A DNA stretch of 64,000 bases from an uncultured Arachnia sp. (GCA_947499145.1 CANMNB010000013.1:1-64000), one strand, 5' to 3'. Positions 33,144 to 42,437 are shown, counted from the stretch's first letter. Numbers and translations are program-made. Notes: generated by a model not told the origin, from the sequence alone.

Positions 33144-35740
33144 CTCGGTCCTCCGACGGGCAGGGTGGCGCCGGCGACCAGGACCGGCCGGCGTTCGGAA
33201 TCGACGGTCTCGACGCCGGCCTCGCGGTCGGCGTCCGTGGCGGGGCGCGCCTGGCCGCGCTCGCCGACGTACTGCAGGTTGTCGTCCACCGCGTCGGCGG
33301 CGTTGACGAAGCCGGCGAATCGGGCCAGCTTGACCGGGTCCTCCAGGACGTCGCGCCACTCGTCGCGGTAGCCCTCGACGTGCCGGGCCATGGCGGCGTC
33401 GAGATCCGCGGCGATGCCGAGCGAGTCGTCGAGAATCACCTGCCGGACGTGGTCCAGCCCGCCCTCGATGCTCTCGAGCCACACGGCGGTGCGCTGCAGG
33501 CGGTCGGCGGTGCGGACGTAGTACATGAGGAAGCGGTCGATGGTGCGCACGAGTTCCTCGGTGGTGAGGTCTTCGGCGAGGAGGGCGGCGTGGCGCGGGG
33601 TGAAGCCGCCGTTGCCGCCGACGTAGACGTTCCAGCCCTTCTCGGTGGCGATGACCCCCACGTCCTTGCCGCGGGCCTCCGCGCATTCGCGGGCGCAGCC
33701 GGAGACGCCGAGCTTGAGTTTGTGGGGCGAGCGCAGCCCGCGGTACCGCAGCTCGAGGTCGATCGCCAGCGCTACGGAGTCCTGGACCCCGTAGCGGCAC
33801 CATGTCGAGCCCACGCAGGACTTCACGGTCCGCAGTGCCTTGCCGTACGCGTGGCCGGACTCGAACCCGGCGTCGACGAGGCGGCGCCAGATCTGGGGCA
33901 GCTGGTCGATGCGGGCGCCGAACAGGTCGATGCGCTGGCCGCCGGTGATCTTGGTGTACAGCCCGAAGTCGCGGGCGATCTCGCCGATGACGATGAGCCC
34001 GTCGGGGGTGATCTCGCCGCCCGGCACGCGCGGCACGACGGAGTAGGTGCCGTCCTTCTGGATGTTGGCCAGCACGTGGTCGTTAGTGTCCTGGATCGCC
34101 GCCTGTTCGCCGGCGAGGATGTGACCGTTGCCGAGGCTGGCGAGGATGGAGGCGACGACCGGCTTGCAGATGTCGCACCCGCGGCCGCGGCCGTGCCGGT
34201 CGATGATCTCGGAGAAGGTGGTGAGCCCGGTGACGCGGACGACGTCGAACAGCTGGGCCCGGGAGAGCTCGAAGTGCTCGCACAGGGCGTTGCTGACCAC
34301 AGTCCCGGACTTCTCGAGCTCCGCGATCATCAACTTGCGCACCAGCGGCAGGCAGGAGCCGCAGCTGGTGCCCGCCTTGGTGCAGGCCTTGACGCCGGCG
34401 AGGTCGGTGCAGCCGCCCTCGGTGACCGAGCAGCGGATGGCTCCGGCCGTCACGTTGTTGCAGGAGCACACGGGGGCGTCGTCGGGCAGCTCGCCTTGCG
34501 GTGCGGCGCCCTCCGGCGACGCGGGGACCAGGTAGGCGGCCGGATCGCCGCCGAGGGGGCGGCCGACCATCGGGCGCAGGCCGGCGTAGGCCGACGCGTC
34601 GCCCACCAGGATGCCGCCGAGCAGGGTACGGGCGTCGTCGGAGAGGACGAGCTTCTTGTAGACGCCGGCGATCGGGTCGGTGTAGACCACTGACAGGGCG
34701 CCCTCAGTGGTTCCGAAGGCGTCGCCGAAGCTGGCCACGTCGACGCCGAGAAGCTTCAGCTTGGTGGAGAGGTCGCCGCCGGTGAAGGTGCCGGAGCGAC
34801 CGAGCATCTGGTCCACCGCCACCTCGGCCATGGTGTAGCCGGGGCCGACGAGGCCCCAGACGCGGCCCTGGATGCAGGCCACCTCGCCGATGGCGTAGAT
34901 GTCGGGGTCGGCGGTACGGCAGGTGTCGTCGACGACGATGCCGCCGCGCTCCCCCACCTCGAGGCCGGCGTCGCGGGCGAGCTCGTCGCGGGGGCGGACG
35001 CCGGTGGCGAAGATCACCACGTCTACGTCGATGGAGGAGCCGTCGTTGAAGACCATCTTCTCGACGGCGATCCGGCCCTTGATGGCCGAGGTGGCGGTGC
35101 CGACGCGGACGTCGACGCCCATGGCCTCGATGAGGCGCTTGAGCGACTCGCCGCCGCCGTCGTCCACCTGGAGCGGCATCAGCCTGGGCGCGAACTCCAC
35201 CACGGTGGCGTCGGCGCCGAGCTTCTTCAGCGCGCCGGCGGCCTCGAGGCCCAGCAGTCCGCCGCCGATGACGGCGCCACGGATGCGGCGCATCGGGTTG
35301 CGCTCCTGCAGGGTCTCGACGTAGCCGCGCAGGGCCGCCACGTCGTCGATGGTGCGGTAGACGAAGCAGCCGGGCAGCTCACGGCCGGGCACCGGCGGCA
35401 TGAACGCGTAGGAGCCCGTCGCGAGCACCAGGGAGTCGTAGGCGTGGGACATGCCGTTCTCGGTGGTCACCGTGTGGGCAGCGGCGTCGATGGCCACCAC
35501 CTTGGCCCCGCGCCGCAGGCGGACGTTGGGGTCCTGCCACAGGTGCGCCTCGCCGAGGCTCAGCAGCTCGGGGTCGCGGTTCTCGAAGTAGCTCGTCAGC
35601 GCCACCCGGTCATACGGAGGGCGGGGCTCCTCCGCGAGGACGGTGACCCGCCACTCGCCCGCCTCGTCCCGGGAGCGCAGTGCCTCAACGAATCGGTGGG
35701 CCACCATGCCGCCCCCGACCACCACACACAGCTTGCTCAT
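33140..35740 (-). CDS. nirB: Nitrite reductase [NAD(P)H] large subunit NirB
   Basis: 866 residues from ATG 35740 (AGGAGG upstream); the frame is open further up (to 35917) without homology. Order: FAD/NAD(P)H reductase domain with GGGMVAHRFVEAL at the N-terminus, two BFD-like [2Fe-2S] domains (CSCNNVTAGAI ... CGSCLP; CDICKP), then ferredoxin-like half and siroheme/[4Fe-4S] domain with CVGSTWCRYG and GCARECAEARGKD. Reduces nitrite to ammonium with six electrons in the cytoplasm. Confidence 0.96.
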   Translation of the reverse strand: MSKLCVVVGGGMVAHRFVEALRSRDEAGEWRVTVLAEEPRPPYDRVALTSYFENRDPELLSLGEAHLWQDPNVRLRRGAKVVAIDAAAHTVTTENGMSHAYDSLVLATGSYAFMPPVPGRELPGCFVYRTIDDVAALRGYVETLQERNPMRRIRGAVIGGGLLGLEAAGALKKLGADATVVEFAPRLMPLQVDDGGGESLKRLIEAMGVDVRVGTATSAIKGRIAVEKMVFNDGSSIDVDVVIFATGVRPRDELARDAGLEVGERGGIVVDDTCRTADPDIYAIGEVACIQGRVWGLVGPGYTMAEVAVDQMLGRSGTFTGGDLSTKLKLLGVDVASFGDAFGTTEGALSVVYTDPIAGVYKKLVLSDDARTLLGGILVGDASAYAGLRPMVGRPLGGDPAAYLVPASPEGAAPQGELPDDAPVCSCNNVTAGAIRCSVTEGGCTDLAGVKACTKAGTSCGSCLPLVRKLMIAELEKSGTVVSNALCEHFELSRAQLFDVVRVTGLTTFSEIIDRHGRGRGCDICKPVVASILASLGNGHILAGEQAAIQDTNDHVLANIQKDGTYSVVPRVPGGEITPDGLIVIGEIARDFGLYTKITGGQRIDLFGARIDQLPQIWRRLVDAGFESGHAYGKALRTVKSCVGSTWCRYGVQDSVALAIDLELRYRGLRSPHKLKLGVSGCARECAEARGKDVGVIATEKGWNVYVGGNGGFTPRHAALLAEDLTTEELVRTIDRFLMYYVRTADRLQRTAVWLESIEGGLDHVRQVILDDSLGIAADLDAAMARHVEGYRDEWRDVLEDPVKLARFAGFVNAADAVDDNLQYVGERGQARPATDADREAGVETVDSERRPVLVAGATLPVGGPR

Positions 35741-35784
35741 CTCTGCCTCCTGGGATCCTTTTTCGATGGGTTCCTCGGTGACCA

Positions 35785-35799
35785 GAACGCTAGGCGTTC
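35785..35799 (-). promoter_or_regulatory. Palindrome over the nirB -10 box
   Basis: GAACGC (35785-35790) and GCGTTC (35794-35799) flank TAG in the 107-bp gap between nirB and the FAD gene. On the minus strand the centre reads CCTAGCGTT, a TAGCGT -10 box, so an operator here would control nirB separately from narK. Confidence 0.45.
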
Positions 35800-35847
35800 C
35801 AGTTTCCGGGGCTGGGTCAGCAACGTTTCGGCCGTGCAACAAGGGAC

Positions 35848-37329
35848 TCACGCGACGGTGACCCGGTCCAGTGAGCGCGAGCCGCCGGCCTCGCCGAGGG
35901 CGCTCACGAGACGGCACACATCGGAGGTGCAGCTCCCGCAGCCGGTCGACGCCCGGGTGGCGTTCGCCACGGCCTCAGCGGTGTCCGCGCCGGCAGCCAC
36001 GGCGGCCGTGATCGCCGACTTCGTCACCGCGTTGCAGCGGCACACGACGGCCGTCTCCGGCAGGTCGACCACGGAGGCGGGTGCGGACGCCCCGGCCAAC
36101 GGCCTCGCGAGGAGGGCGGCAGGGTCGTCCGGCACCGGTGTCCGGGAGTCGAATGCGACGGTGAGATCAGCCGCCACCTGGGGGTCGCCGACGCAGGTCG
36201 CACCCACCAGGAGACCGTCAGCCACGGCCAATCGGACGCGTCGACGCCCGGCCGGGTCGGTCAGGCTGAGCACTCTCGCGGCGCCCGGGGTGAACTCGTC
36301 GTCGGGGAACTCGCCCATGGTGACGGCCTCGAGTCCTTCCGCCTTGACCCGGAAGACTCCGCCGTCCGCGCCGAGCACGGGCCGCGGGCGCGAGCGGCCG
36401 CTGATCCGTTCGGCGAGGTGGTGCGCCAGCACTCGAGCCTGCTCCCAGCCGGGGCCGACCAGACCCGAACAGCCGCGCGGCGTGCGGGCGCAGTCGCCGA
36501 TGGCGTAGATGGCCGGGTCGTCGGTGCGGCACGAGTCGTTGACCAGGATGCCGTTGCGCACCCAGAGGTCCGCCTCCTCGGCGAGACGGGTCCGGGGCCG
36601 CACGCCGATCGCCACGAGCAGCAGGTCGGCCGGGATGTGCCGCTCGTCGGTCAGCCGGACGGAGGCCAGCGTGCCGTCGCGTCGGCGTTCCACCCCGGAG
36701 ACGCGGACGTCCACGAGGGTGGTGATGCCCAGGTCGGCCAGACCGGCACGGACGACGGCTCCGCTGTCGGCGTCGAACTGCCGGTCCAGCGGGGTGGAGC
36801 CGCGGTGGACGACGGTGACCTCGCTCCCGGCGGCGGCCAGGGCAACGGCGGCCTCGACGCCGAGCACACCACCTCCCATGACCACGACGCGGGCGCCTTC
36901 CTCGGCGGCGGACCGGACGCGGTGCGCGTCGTCCCAGGTGCGGAGGGCGGCCACCCCGGGCAGGGGATTCCCGTCCGCCCCGACCACGCCGTCGACGGTG
37001 GGGAACACGGGGTCTGCGCCGAGCGCAAGGACGAGGGTGTCGAAGGGGTGCTCCTCGCCGGTGGAATCGACGACGACTCCCCGGAGGCGGTCGATGGTGG
37101 CTGCCCGGCGTCCCCGCAGCAGCCGCACGCCTGGGGTCTCGGGGAGGGTGAGGCCCGCCAGGTCCGACCGGCCGAGGAGGACGTCGGGCAGCAGGATCCG
37201 GTTGTAGGCGGGGTGCGGCTCATCGCCGAGCACCGTGGTCCGGGTCCCCTCGAGCCGGTGGGCGGCCAGATCGGCGAGGAACCGGTGGCCCACCATGCCA
37301 TGGCCGACGACGACGATCCTGTGACTCAT
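35848..37329 (-). CDS. FAD-dependent electron-transfer subunit of assimilatory nitrate reductase (NasB-like)
   Basis: 493 residues. NirB-like NAD(P)H/FAD reductase (VVGHGMVGHRFLADL, VVVMGGGVLGVEAAVAL, AIGDCARTPRGCSG) and a C-terminal BFD-like [2Fe-2S] domain (VCRCNAVTKSAI ... STGCGSCTSDV). No siroheme domain, so it is not a second nitrite reductase. ATGA overlap with nasA marks it as the electron donor to NasA. Confidence 0.88.
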   Translation of the reverse strand: MSHRIVVVGHGMVGHRFLADLAAHRLEGTRTTVLGDEPHPAYNRILLPDVLLGRSDLAGLTLPETPGVRLLRGRRAATIDRLRGVVVDSTGEEHPFDTLVLALGADPVFPTVDGVVGADGNPLPGVAALRTWDDAHRVRSAAEEGARVVVMGGGVLGVEAAVALAAAGSEVTVVHRGSTPLDRQFDADSGAVVRAGLADLGITTLVDVRVSGVERRRDGTLASVRLTDERHIPADLLLVAIGVRPRTRLAEEADLWVRNGILVNDSCRTDDPAIYAIGDCARTPRGCSGLVGPGWEQARVLAHHLAERISGRSRPRPVLGADGGVFRVKAEGLEAVTMGEFPDDEFTPGAARVLSLTDPAGRRRVRLAVADGLLVGATCVGDPQVAADLTVAFDSRTPVPDDPAALLARPLAGASAPASVVDLPETAVVCRCNAVTKSAITAAVAAGADTAEAVANATRASTGCGSCTSDVCRLVSALGEAGGSRSLDRVTVA

Positions 37330-39428
37330 GCCGCGCCCCTGATCGCTTCGAGCCGCACGGCGGCCACCTTGAGTTCGGGCATCCCCGAGATCGGGTCGGT
37401 GGCGGCGTTGGTGACCCGGTTCACGGCACCGGCGTCCGGGTAGTGGAAGGGCATGAAGACGGTGTCGAGGCGGATGCCCTCGGTGAGACGGGCCACGGCC
37501 TCGCAGCTGCCTCGACGGGAGTGCACCGCCACGCGGTCACCGGCGCCAATGCCGAGTCGTCCGGCCAGCAGCGGGTGCAGCTCCACGTAGGCCTCGGGTT
37601 CGACGTCGGCGAGCGCGGGGACGCGACGCGTCTGGGCACCGGACTGGTAGTGCTGCAACACGCGCCCGGTCACCAGGTAGAGGGGCAGCTCCGGGGTCAG
37701 GGGGTCATCGGGGGGTGTCTGGTCCACGGGGTGGAGAACCGCCCGCCCGTCGGGGGTGGCGAACCTGTCCAGGAACACGCGTGGCGTCCCGGGATGGTCG
37801 GGCGCCGGGCACGGCCAGTACAACGCCTCGCCGTCGCGCAGCCGGGCGTGGCTGAAGCCCGAGTAGTCGGCGACGCCCCCCGCGCTGGCGCGGGCCAGCT
37901 CGTCGAACACCACGGCAGGGTCTGGGCTGAACGGGATGGGGCTGCCGAGTCGCTCCGCCAGGTCGCTCCACACCTCCAGTTCGGTGCGGACACCGACCGG
38001 TGGTTCAGTGGCCTGCGCCCGGAGCAGCAGGCGACCCTCGAGGTTGGTCATGGTGCCGGTCTCCTCCGCCCATTGCGTCACGGGGAGGACGACGTCGGCC
38101 ATGGCAGCCGTCTCCGACAGCACGAAGTCGCTGACCACGAGCAGGTCGAGCGCACCGAGCCGTTCCGTCAGTCTCAGGACGTCGGGGAGGCTGACGACGG
38201 GGTTGGCGCCGTGGACCAGCATGGCGCGCGGGCCGCCCGGCGTGGCCAGGGACTCGAACAGCGCCACCGCCGGAAGGCCGGGGCCCGGGAGGCTGTCCGG
38301 GTCGATCCCCCAGACCTCGGCCACGTGGGCCCGCGCGGCAGGGTCCGAGATCGACCGGTAGCCGGGCAGCTGATCGGCCTTGAGCCCGTGCTCACGCCCG
38401 CCCTGGCCGTTGCCCTGCCCGGTGAGGCAGCCGTAACCCGACCCGACACGTCCGGGGAGGCCGAGGCACAGGGCCAGGTTGACCGCCGCGGTGACGGTGT
38501 CTGTGCCGTGGGCGTGCTGCTCCGCCCCGCGCCCGGTCAGCACGTATGCCCCGCGACCGCCCCGGGCAGGGCTGGCGGCCGCAAGCAGGCGGGCCGCCCT
38601 CCGGATGTCCGCCACCGGGACTCCGGTGACGCGCTCGACCCGTTCCGGCCACCAGGCGGCCATGCTGGCCCGCAGCTCGTCGACGCCCGACGCCCGCTCG
38701 GCGAGATAGTCCCGGTCGACCAGACCTTCGGTCCACAGGATCTGGGTGAGCCCGAGGAGCAACACCAGGTCCGTTCCGGGCAGCGGGCTCAGGTGCAGTC
38801 CCCGACCGTCGCTGGTGAGGGCCGCCGTCGGAGTCCGGCGGGGATCGACGACGATCAGCCCGCCGCCCTCCTGTGTCCCTGCCAGGTGCGTCACGAACGG
38901 CGGCATCGTCTCGGCCGGGTTGGAGCCGACCAGGACGATGGCGTCCGCGCCGTCGAGGTCGGTCAGCGGGAATGGCAGTCCCCGATCCAGACCGAAAGCG
39001 CGTCGCCCACCCGCGGCCGCCGACGACATGCAGAACCGACCGTTGTAGTCGATGTTCGGCGTGGCCAGCGCCACCCGCGCGAAGCGGCCCAGCTGGTACG
39101 CCTTCTCGTTGGTCAGCCCGCCTCCACCGAACACGGCCACCGACTCCGGGCCATGATCGGCACGCAGCCGGAGCAGGGTGTCGGCGACGAAGCTGAGCGC
39201 CGTGTCCCAATCGGTGGGGACCAGTTCGCCGTCGCGGCGGATCAGAGGACTGGTCAGCCGGTCCGGCGTCGTCAGCACCTCCGCCGCTGTCCAGCCCTTC
39301 TGGCAGAGCCGGCCCCGGTTGGTGGGGAACTCGAGCGGGGTGATCGTCGGAGTCGCGCCGCGGGTCCCCGTCGGAGCCACTTCCATGGCGCACTGGAGGG
39401 CGCAGTAGGGGCAGTGGGTGGCGGTCAC
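37326..39428 (-). CDS. nasA: Assimilatory nitrate reductase catalytic subunit (Mo-bisMGD)
   Basis: 700 residues from GTG 39428, 2 bp after narK; the frame is open to 40034 but that part is antisense to narK. [4Fe-4S] motif CPYCALQC ... GRLCQKGW at the N-terminus, Mo ligand Cys in NGRFCMSSAA, and molybdopterin contacts (VGSNPAETMP, TGRGAEQHAHGT, TGRVLQHYQSGAQTRR). Soluble, cytoplasmic, no signal sequence, so assimilatory and not periplasmic Nap. Lacks the extra C-terminal [2Fe-2S] domain seen in some NasA. Confidence 0.92.
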   Translation of the reverse strand: MTATHCPYCALQCAMEVAPTGTRGATPTITPLEFPTNRGRLCQKGWTAAEVLTTPDRLTSPLIRRDGELVPTDWDTALSFVADTLLRLRADHGPESVAVFGGGGLTNEKAYQLGRFARVALATPNIDYNGRFCMSSAAAGGRRAFGLDRGLPFPLTDLDGADAIVLVGSNPAETMPPFVTHLAGTQEGGGLIVVDPRRTPTAALTSDGRGLHLSPLPGTDLVLLLGLTQILWTEGLVDRDYLAERASGVDELRASMAAWWPERVERVTGVPVADIRRAARLLAAASPARGGRGAYVLTGRGAEQHAHGTDTVTAAVNLALCLGLPGRVGSGYGCLTGQGNGQGGREHGLKADQLPGYRSISDPAARAHVAEVWGIDPDSLPGPGLPAVALFESLATPGGPRAMLVHGANPVVSLPDVLRLTERLGALDLLVVSDFVLSETAAMADVVLPVTQWAEETGTMTNLEGRLLLRAQATEPPVGVRTELEVWSDLAERLGSPIPFSPDPAVVFDELARASAGGVADYSGFSHARLRDGEALYWPCPAPDHPGTPRVFLDRFATPDGRAVLHPVDQTPPDDPLTPELPLYLVTGRVLQHYQSGAQTRRVPALADVEPEAYVELHPLLAGRLGIGAGDRVAVHSRRGSCEAVARLTEGIRLDTVFMPFHYPDAGAVNRVTNAATDPISGMPELKVAAVRLEAIRGAA

Positions 39429-39430
39429 GG

Positions 39431-40789
39431 CTATACCCTCAGCTCGGCAAGGCGCGAACCGCGGCGCAGGTAGGTGAACCAGGTGACCCCGAGCATCACG
39501 AGGTAGACGGCCACCATCACCAACAGTGCCGACTGCAGGTTCCCGGTCAACGTCCTCGAGAGAGCGAAGCCCTGCGGAATGAGGAACCCGCCGAAGGCCC
39601 CCACCGCCCCCGCTATGCCGATGCACCCCGCTGCCGCGCGACCCGCGGCGACCAAGGACATCGGGTCGCTCGCTGACGTGCCGGAGAACACCGCCGGGAT
39701 CATCCGGTAGACCGATCCGTTCCCGATGCCGGTGAACACGAACAGCCACAGGAACGAGAGGAAGAAGATCGGGAAGGACTGTTCCTGCAGGCCGATCATG
39801 GCGCCCACGGCGCCCACCGCCATCGCGACGAACGAGACGCAGGTCACCAGCGCTCCGCCGAGGCGATCGGATAGGTGCCCGCCCAACGGCCGCGACACGG
39901 AGCCGACGAGTGCCCCCAGGAAGGCCAGCGAGAGCGTCACCGTCGGGAAGAGGTTGTTCAGCAACGTCGGGAACGTGGCCGAGTAGCCGATGAACGAACC
40001 GAAGGTGCCGATGTAGATGAACGACAGGATCCACGTGTGAGGGTGCCGCAGTGCCACGGCATAGGCGCGGGGATCAGACTTCGCGTTGGACAGGTTGTCC
40101 ATGCCCCGCCAGGCCAGCACGGCCGCGAGCAGCGCCAGGGGAATGAACATCAGGCCCGCACGGTCAAGGCTGAGTCCGGCACCCAGTGTGATCACGATCG
40201 GCACGGCCAGCTGGACCGCTGCGGTGCCGACGTTGCCGCCTGCCGCGTTGAGTCCGAGGGCGGCCCCCTTCTCCTTCGCGGGGAAGAAGAAGGAGATGTT
40301 GGCCATCGATGAGGCGAAGTTGCCTCCGCCCACACCTGCCAACGCGGCGATGCCCATCAGGACGCCGAAGGGAAGCTCGGGGTGGTTGACGGCCCAGGCC
40401 AGGGCTCCAGCGGGCAGCAGGAGGAGCAGCGCGGAGACCACCGTCCAGTTGCGGCCCCCGAAGCGCGGCACCGCGAACGTGTACGGCAGTCGGAGCGTGG
40501 CGCCCACCAGGGCCGGCGTCGAGACCAGCCAGAACATCTGGTTGACGCTGAGGTCGAACCCGACGCCGTTGAGCTGCGGCACCACGATGCTCCACAACGC
40601 CCAGACGGCGAAGCCGAGGAACTCGGCGAAGATCGACAGCACGAGGTTGCGCCGGGCGATGGGGCGCCCGACGGACCCCCACTGGACCGGGTTCTCCGGG
40701 TCCCAGCCGTCGATCCACCGGCCGGGACGGTGGGTCAGCTCGACGGCGGTGGCCCGCTGGGTCGGCGGGTGGATGCGCGTGGTGGTCAT
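39431..40789 (-). CDS. narK: Nitrate/nitrite MFS transporter NarK
   Basis: 452 residues, twelve membrane helices. Nitrate signature motifs GVGGGNFASSMANISFFFP and GIGNGSVYRMIPAVF. ATG 40789 follows AAGGAG. First gene of the leftward narK-nasA-FAD unit. Upstream lie a hairpin at the predicted mRNA start and a GlnR-like box. Confidence 0.95.
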   Translation of the reverse strand: MTTTRIHPPTQRATAVELTHRPGRWIDGWDPENPVQWGSVGRPIARRNLVLSIFAEFLGFAVWALWSIVVPQLNGVGFDLSVNQMFWLVSTPALVGATLRLPYTFAVPRFGGRNWTVVSALLLLLPAGALAWAVNHPELPFGVLMGIAALAGVGGGNFASSMANISFFFPAKEKGAALGLNAAGGNVGTAAVQLAVPIVITLGAGLSLDRAGLMFIPLALLAAVLAWRGMDNLSNAKSDPRAYAVALRHPHTWILSFIYIGTFGSFIGYSATFPTLLNNLFPTVTLSLAFLGALVGSVSRPLGGHLSDRLGGALVTCVSFVAMAVGAVGAMIGLQEQSFPIFFLSFLWLFVFTGIGNGSVYRMIPAVFSGTSASDPMSLVAAGRAAAGCIGIAGAVGAFGGFLIPQGFALSRTLTGNLQSALLVMVAVYLVMLGVTWFTYLRRGSRLAELRV

Positions 40790-40810
40790 GGTCGCTCCTT
40801 CAGTTCTCTC

Positions 40811-40849
40811 TCGATCACGGAATAACTGAGCGACGCTGCTCGTGATCGA
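40811..40849 (-). promoter_or_regulatory. 39-bp inverted repeat in the narK leader
   Basis: TCGATCACG (40811-40819) and CGTGATCGA (40841-40849) are perfect 9-bp arms separated by 21 bp. A minus-strand -10 box TAGGTT (40849-40854) would start the mRNA at about 40842, so the arms lie at its 5' end. Possible regulator site (NnaR?) or RNA hairpin. Confidence 0.5.
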
Positions 40850-40886
40850 ACCTAGGAGGCTGGTGTGACGACGGATGACGCAGGCG

Positions 40887-40902
40887 GTAACGGCCCTGTC
40901 AC
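40887..40902. promoter_or_regulatory. GlnR-like box upstream of narK
   Basis: GTAAC-N6-GTCAC (40887-40902) matches the GTnAC-N6-GnnAC half-box pattern of actinobacterial GlnR. It is centred ~53 bp before the predicted narK transcription start. The neighbouring NnaR-type gene, which cooperates with GlnR in Streptomyces, supports it. Confidence 0.5.
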
Positions 40903-40974
40903 TGCTTCCTCACGCGCACGGCCACCACGCTGTGAGAAAGCTGATGGAGCGCATTCGAACCTCTCACCCGGCAT

Positions 40975-40990
40975 TCGAACATACGTACGA
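40975..40990 (+). promoter_or_regulatory. LexA/SOS box before DUF222-HNH copy 2
   Basis: TCGAACATACGTACGA differs by one base from the actinobacterial SOS consensus TCGAAC-N4-GTTCGA. It is 35 bp before ATG 41025 and just upstream of the TAGTGT -10 box (41012-41017), right for a repressor. A second half-site, TTCGAAC, lies at 40954. Confidence 0.7.
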
Positions 40991-41024
40991 AAAACTGTCA
41001 GTGGTGGGTCCTAGTGTGGAAGAC

Positions 41025-42437
41025 ATGGATCAGGAGGCGCGCCAGACCGCGGAGCAATTGCGCACCGTGGACGAGTTGCGCCGGTTCGCCGAGGCCCACA
41101 CCATCACATTGATGTGTGACTTGGCGGAGCAGTACCAGGTCCATTACAGCGATGTCGTGGAGGTGCTGGCCGAGCGGAGGGTGGTGGTCGGGGGTATCGG
41201 CAGTCCGGCGGTGTCGGAGTTCATCGGGTTGGAGTTGGCCGGGTTGCTACGGTGTCCGCCGATCGTCGCGGCCTCCAAGCTCGCCGACGCCCTGAACCTG
41301 AGGCACCGCCACCCGCGGTTGTTTGCGGCCATGCAGCAGTTGAAGGTTGAAGCCGCCAGGGCGTGCAAGGCCGCTGACCTGTGCTCCGACCTCCCGGTTG
41401 ACGTCGCCGAGCTGGTGACCGACGAATGGGTCGGCAAACAGGAGGCCCTGGGATGGACCGCAGCGCTCAACCTGTTGAAGAGGCTGATCGTGGAGGCGGA
41501 CCCGGCCCGTGCGGCCGACAAGGAACGACGCCGCCGGGCCGAGCGGGGTGTGTACGTATGGGGCCTCCACGAGGGTGCCATGAACCTCACCGGCTGTCTG
41601 GACGTGCTGGACGCCCGCTACCTGGATGCTGCGGTGGACCGGGTGGCGGACATCCTGGCTGCCCACCAACCCGGCCAGTCGAAGTCCGCGTTGCGGGCCA
41701 AAGCCCTCGGCGTACTGGCCAACCCCGCCTATGCGCTGGCACTGCTCCAGCAGGCCGCCCAGCCAGGGCTCACCGACCCCGACCCGGATCAGGCACCCAG
41801 CGCTCCTGGCGCCCAGCGGCATGACCCGCATTGCCTCGGAGCGCTGTGTGGGACGATCACCACCCCACTGGCGAACCTCCGGCCTCGACTGGAGTTGGCC
41901 GTCCACGTCCACACCGACGCCGTTGGGCGGCTCACCGGGTCAGCGCGGATCGACAAGGCGGGCCACATCACCACCGCCCTGCTCGCCCAACTGCTGCCCG
42001 ACGTCGCCGTCACCGTTCAGCCGGTCATCGACCTGGCCGAGGTCCCCGTCGAGGACCGCTACGTGCCATCGGTGAGGTTGCGGAAGGCGTTGATGCTGAC
42101 GCTCGACCACGAAGTGGTCCCCTATTCCCACAAGCGAGCTGCGGGTTTGGACCTGGACCACACCCAACCCTTCACCCCCGGACAGCGTCATCAAACCAGG
42201 ATCGGCAACCTCGCGCCACTCACCCGACGCACCCACCGCGCGAAGACCGCGCAGGCCTGGAGGGTCCGACAACCCAGCCCCGGAAAGCTCAACTGGACCA
42301 GCCCTCTCGGGTTCGCCTACGAAGTCACCACCAGCGGCACCCGCATGCTCAGACCGCTGTATCCACCATCACGAGCGTCATACGACACGGGGTCTCGGCA
42401 ACCAACGCATGGGACGCCCCAGGCGCGAGATAGATGA
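41025..42437 (+). CDS. DUF222 / 13E12-repeat HNH endonuclease-like protein, copy 2
   Basis: 470 residues from ATG 41025, the same start as copy 1; the open frame begins further upstream but crosses the narK promoter. Same DUF222 region and HNH motif (LDLDHTQPF ... RIGNLAPLTRRTHRAKT), ~75-80% identical to copy 1. After GTRML it continues for ~30 unrelated residues antisense to the cupin gene (42349-42437), because copy 1's stop codon is missing here. An SOS box and a leaderless -10 precede it. Confidence 0.87.
   Translation: MDQEARQTAEQLRTVDELRRFAEAHTITLMCDLAEQYQVHYSDVVEVLAERRVVVGGIGSPAVSEFIGLELAGLLRCPPIVAASKLADALNLRHRHPRLFAAMQQLKVEAARACKAADLCSDLPVDVAELVTDEWVGKQEALGWTAALNLLKRLIVEADPARAADKERRRRAERGVYVWGLHEGAMNLTGCLDVLDARYLDAAVDRVADILAAHQPGQSKSALRAKALGVLANPAYALALLQQAAQPGLTDPDPDQAPSAPGAQRHDPHCLGALCGTITTPLANLRPRLELAVHVHTDAVGRLTGSARIDKAGHITTALLAQLLPDVAVTVQPVIDLAEVPVEDRYVPSVRLRKALMLTLDHEVVPYSHKRAAGLDLDHTQPFTPGQRHQTRIGNLAPLTRRTHRAKTAQAWRVRQPSPGKLNWTSPLGFAYEVTTSGTRMLRPLYPPSRASYDTGSRQPTHGTPQARDR

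Noticed and set aside
37443-39473. 676-codon frame on the + strand
   Set aside because: Antisense to nasA, which has all its cofactor motifs in order.
40875-41024. Longer N-terminus of DUF222 copy 2
   Set aside because: It would cross the SOS box, the -10 box and the narK control sites; the paralogue also starts at MDQEARQ.
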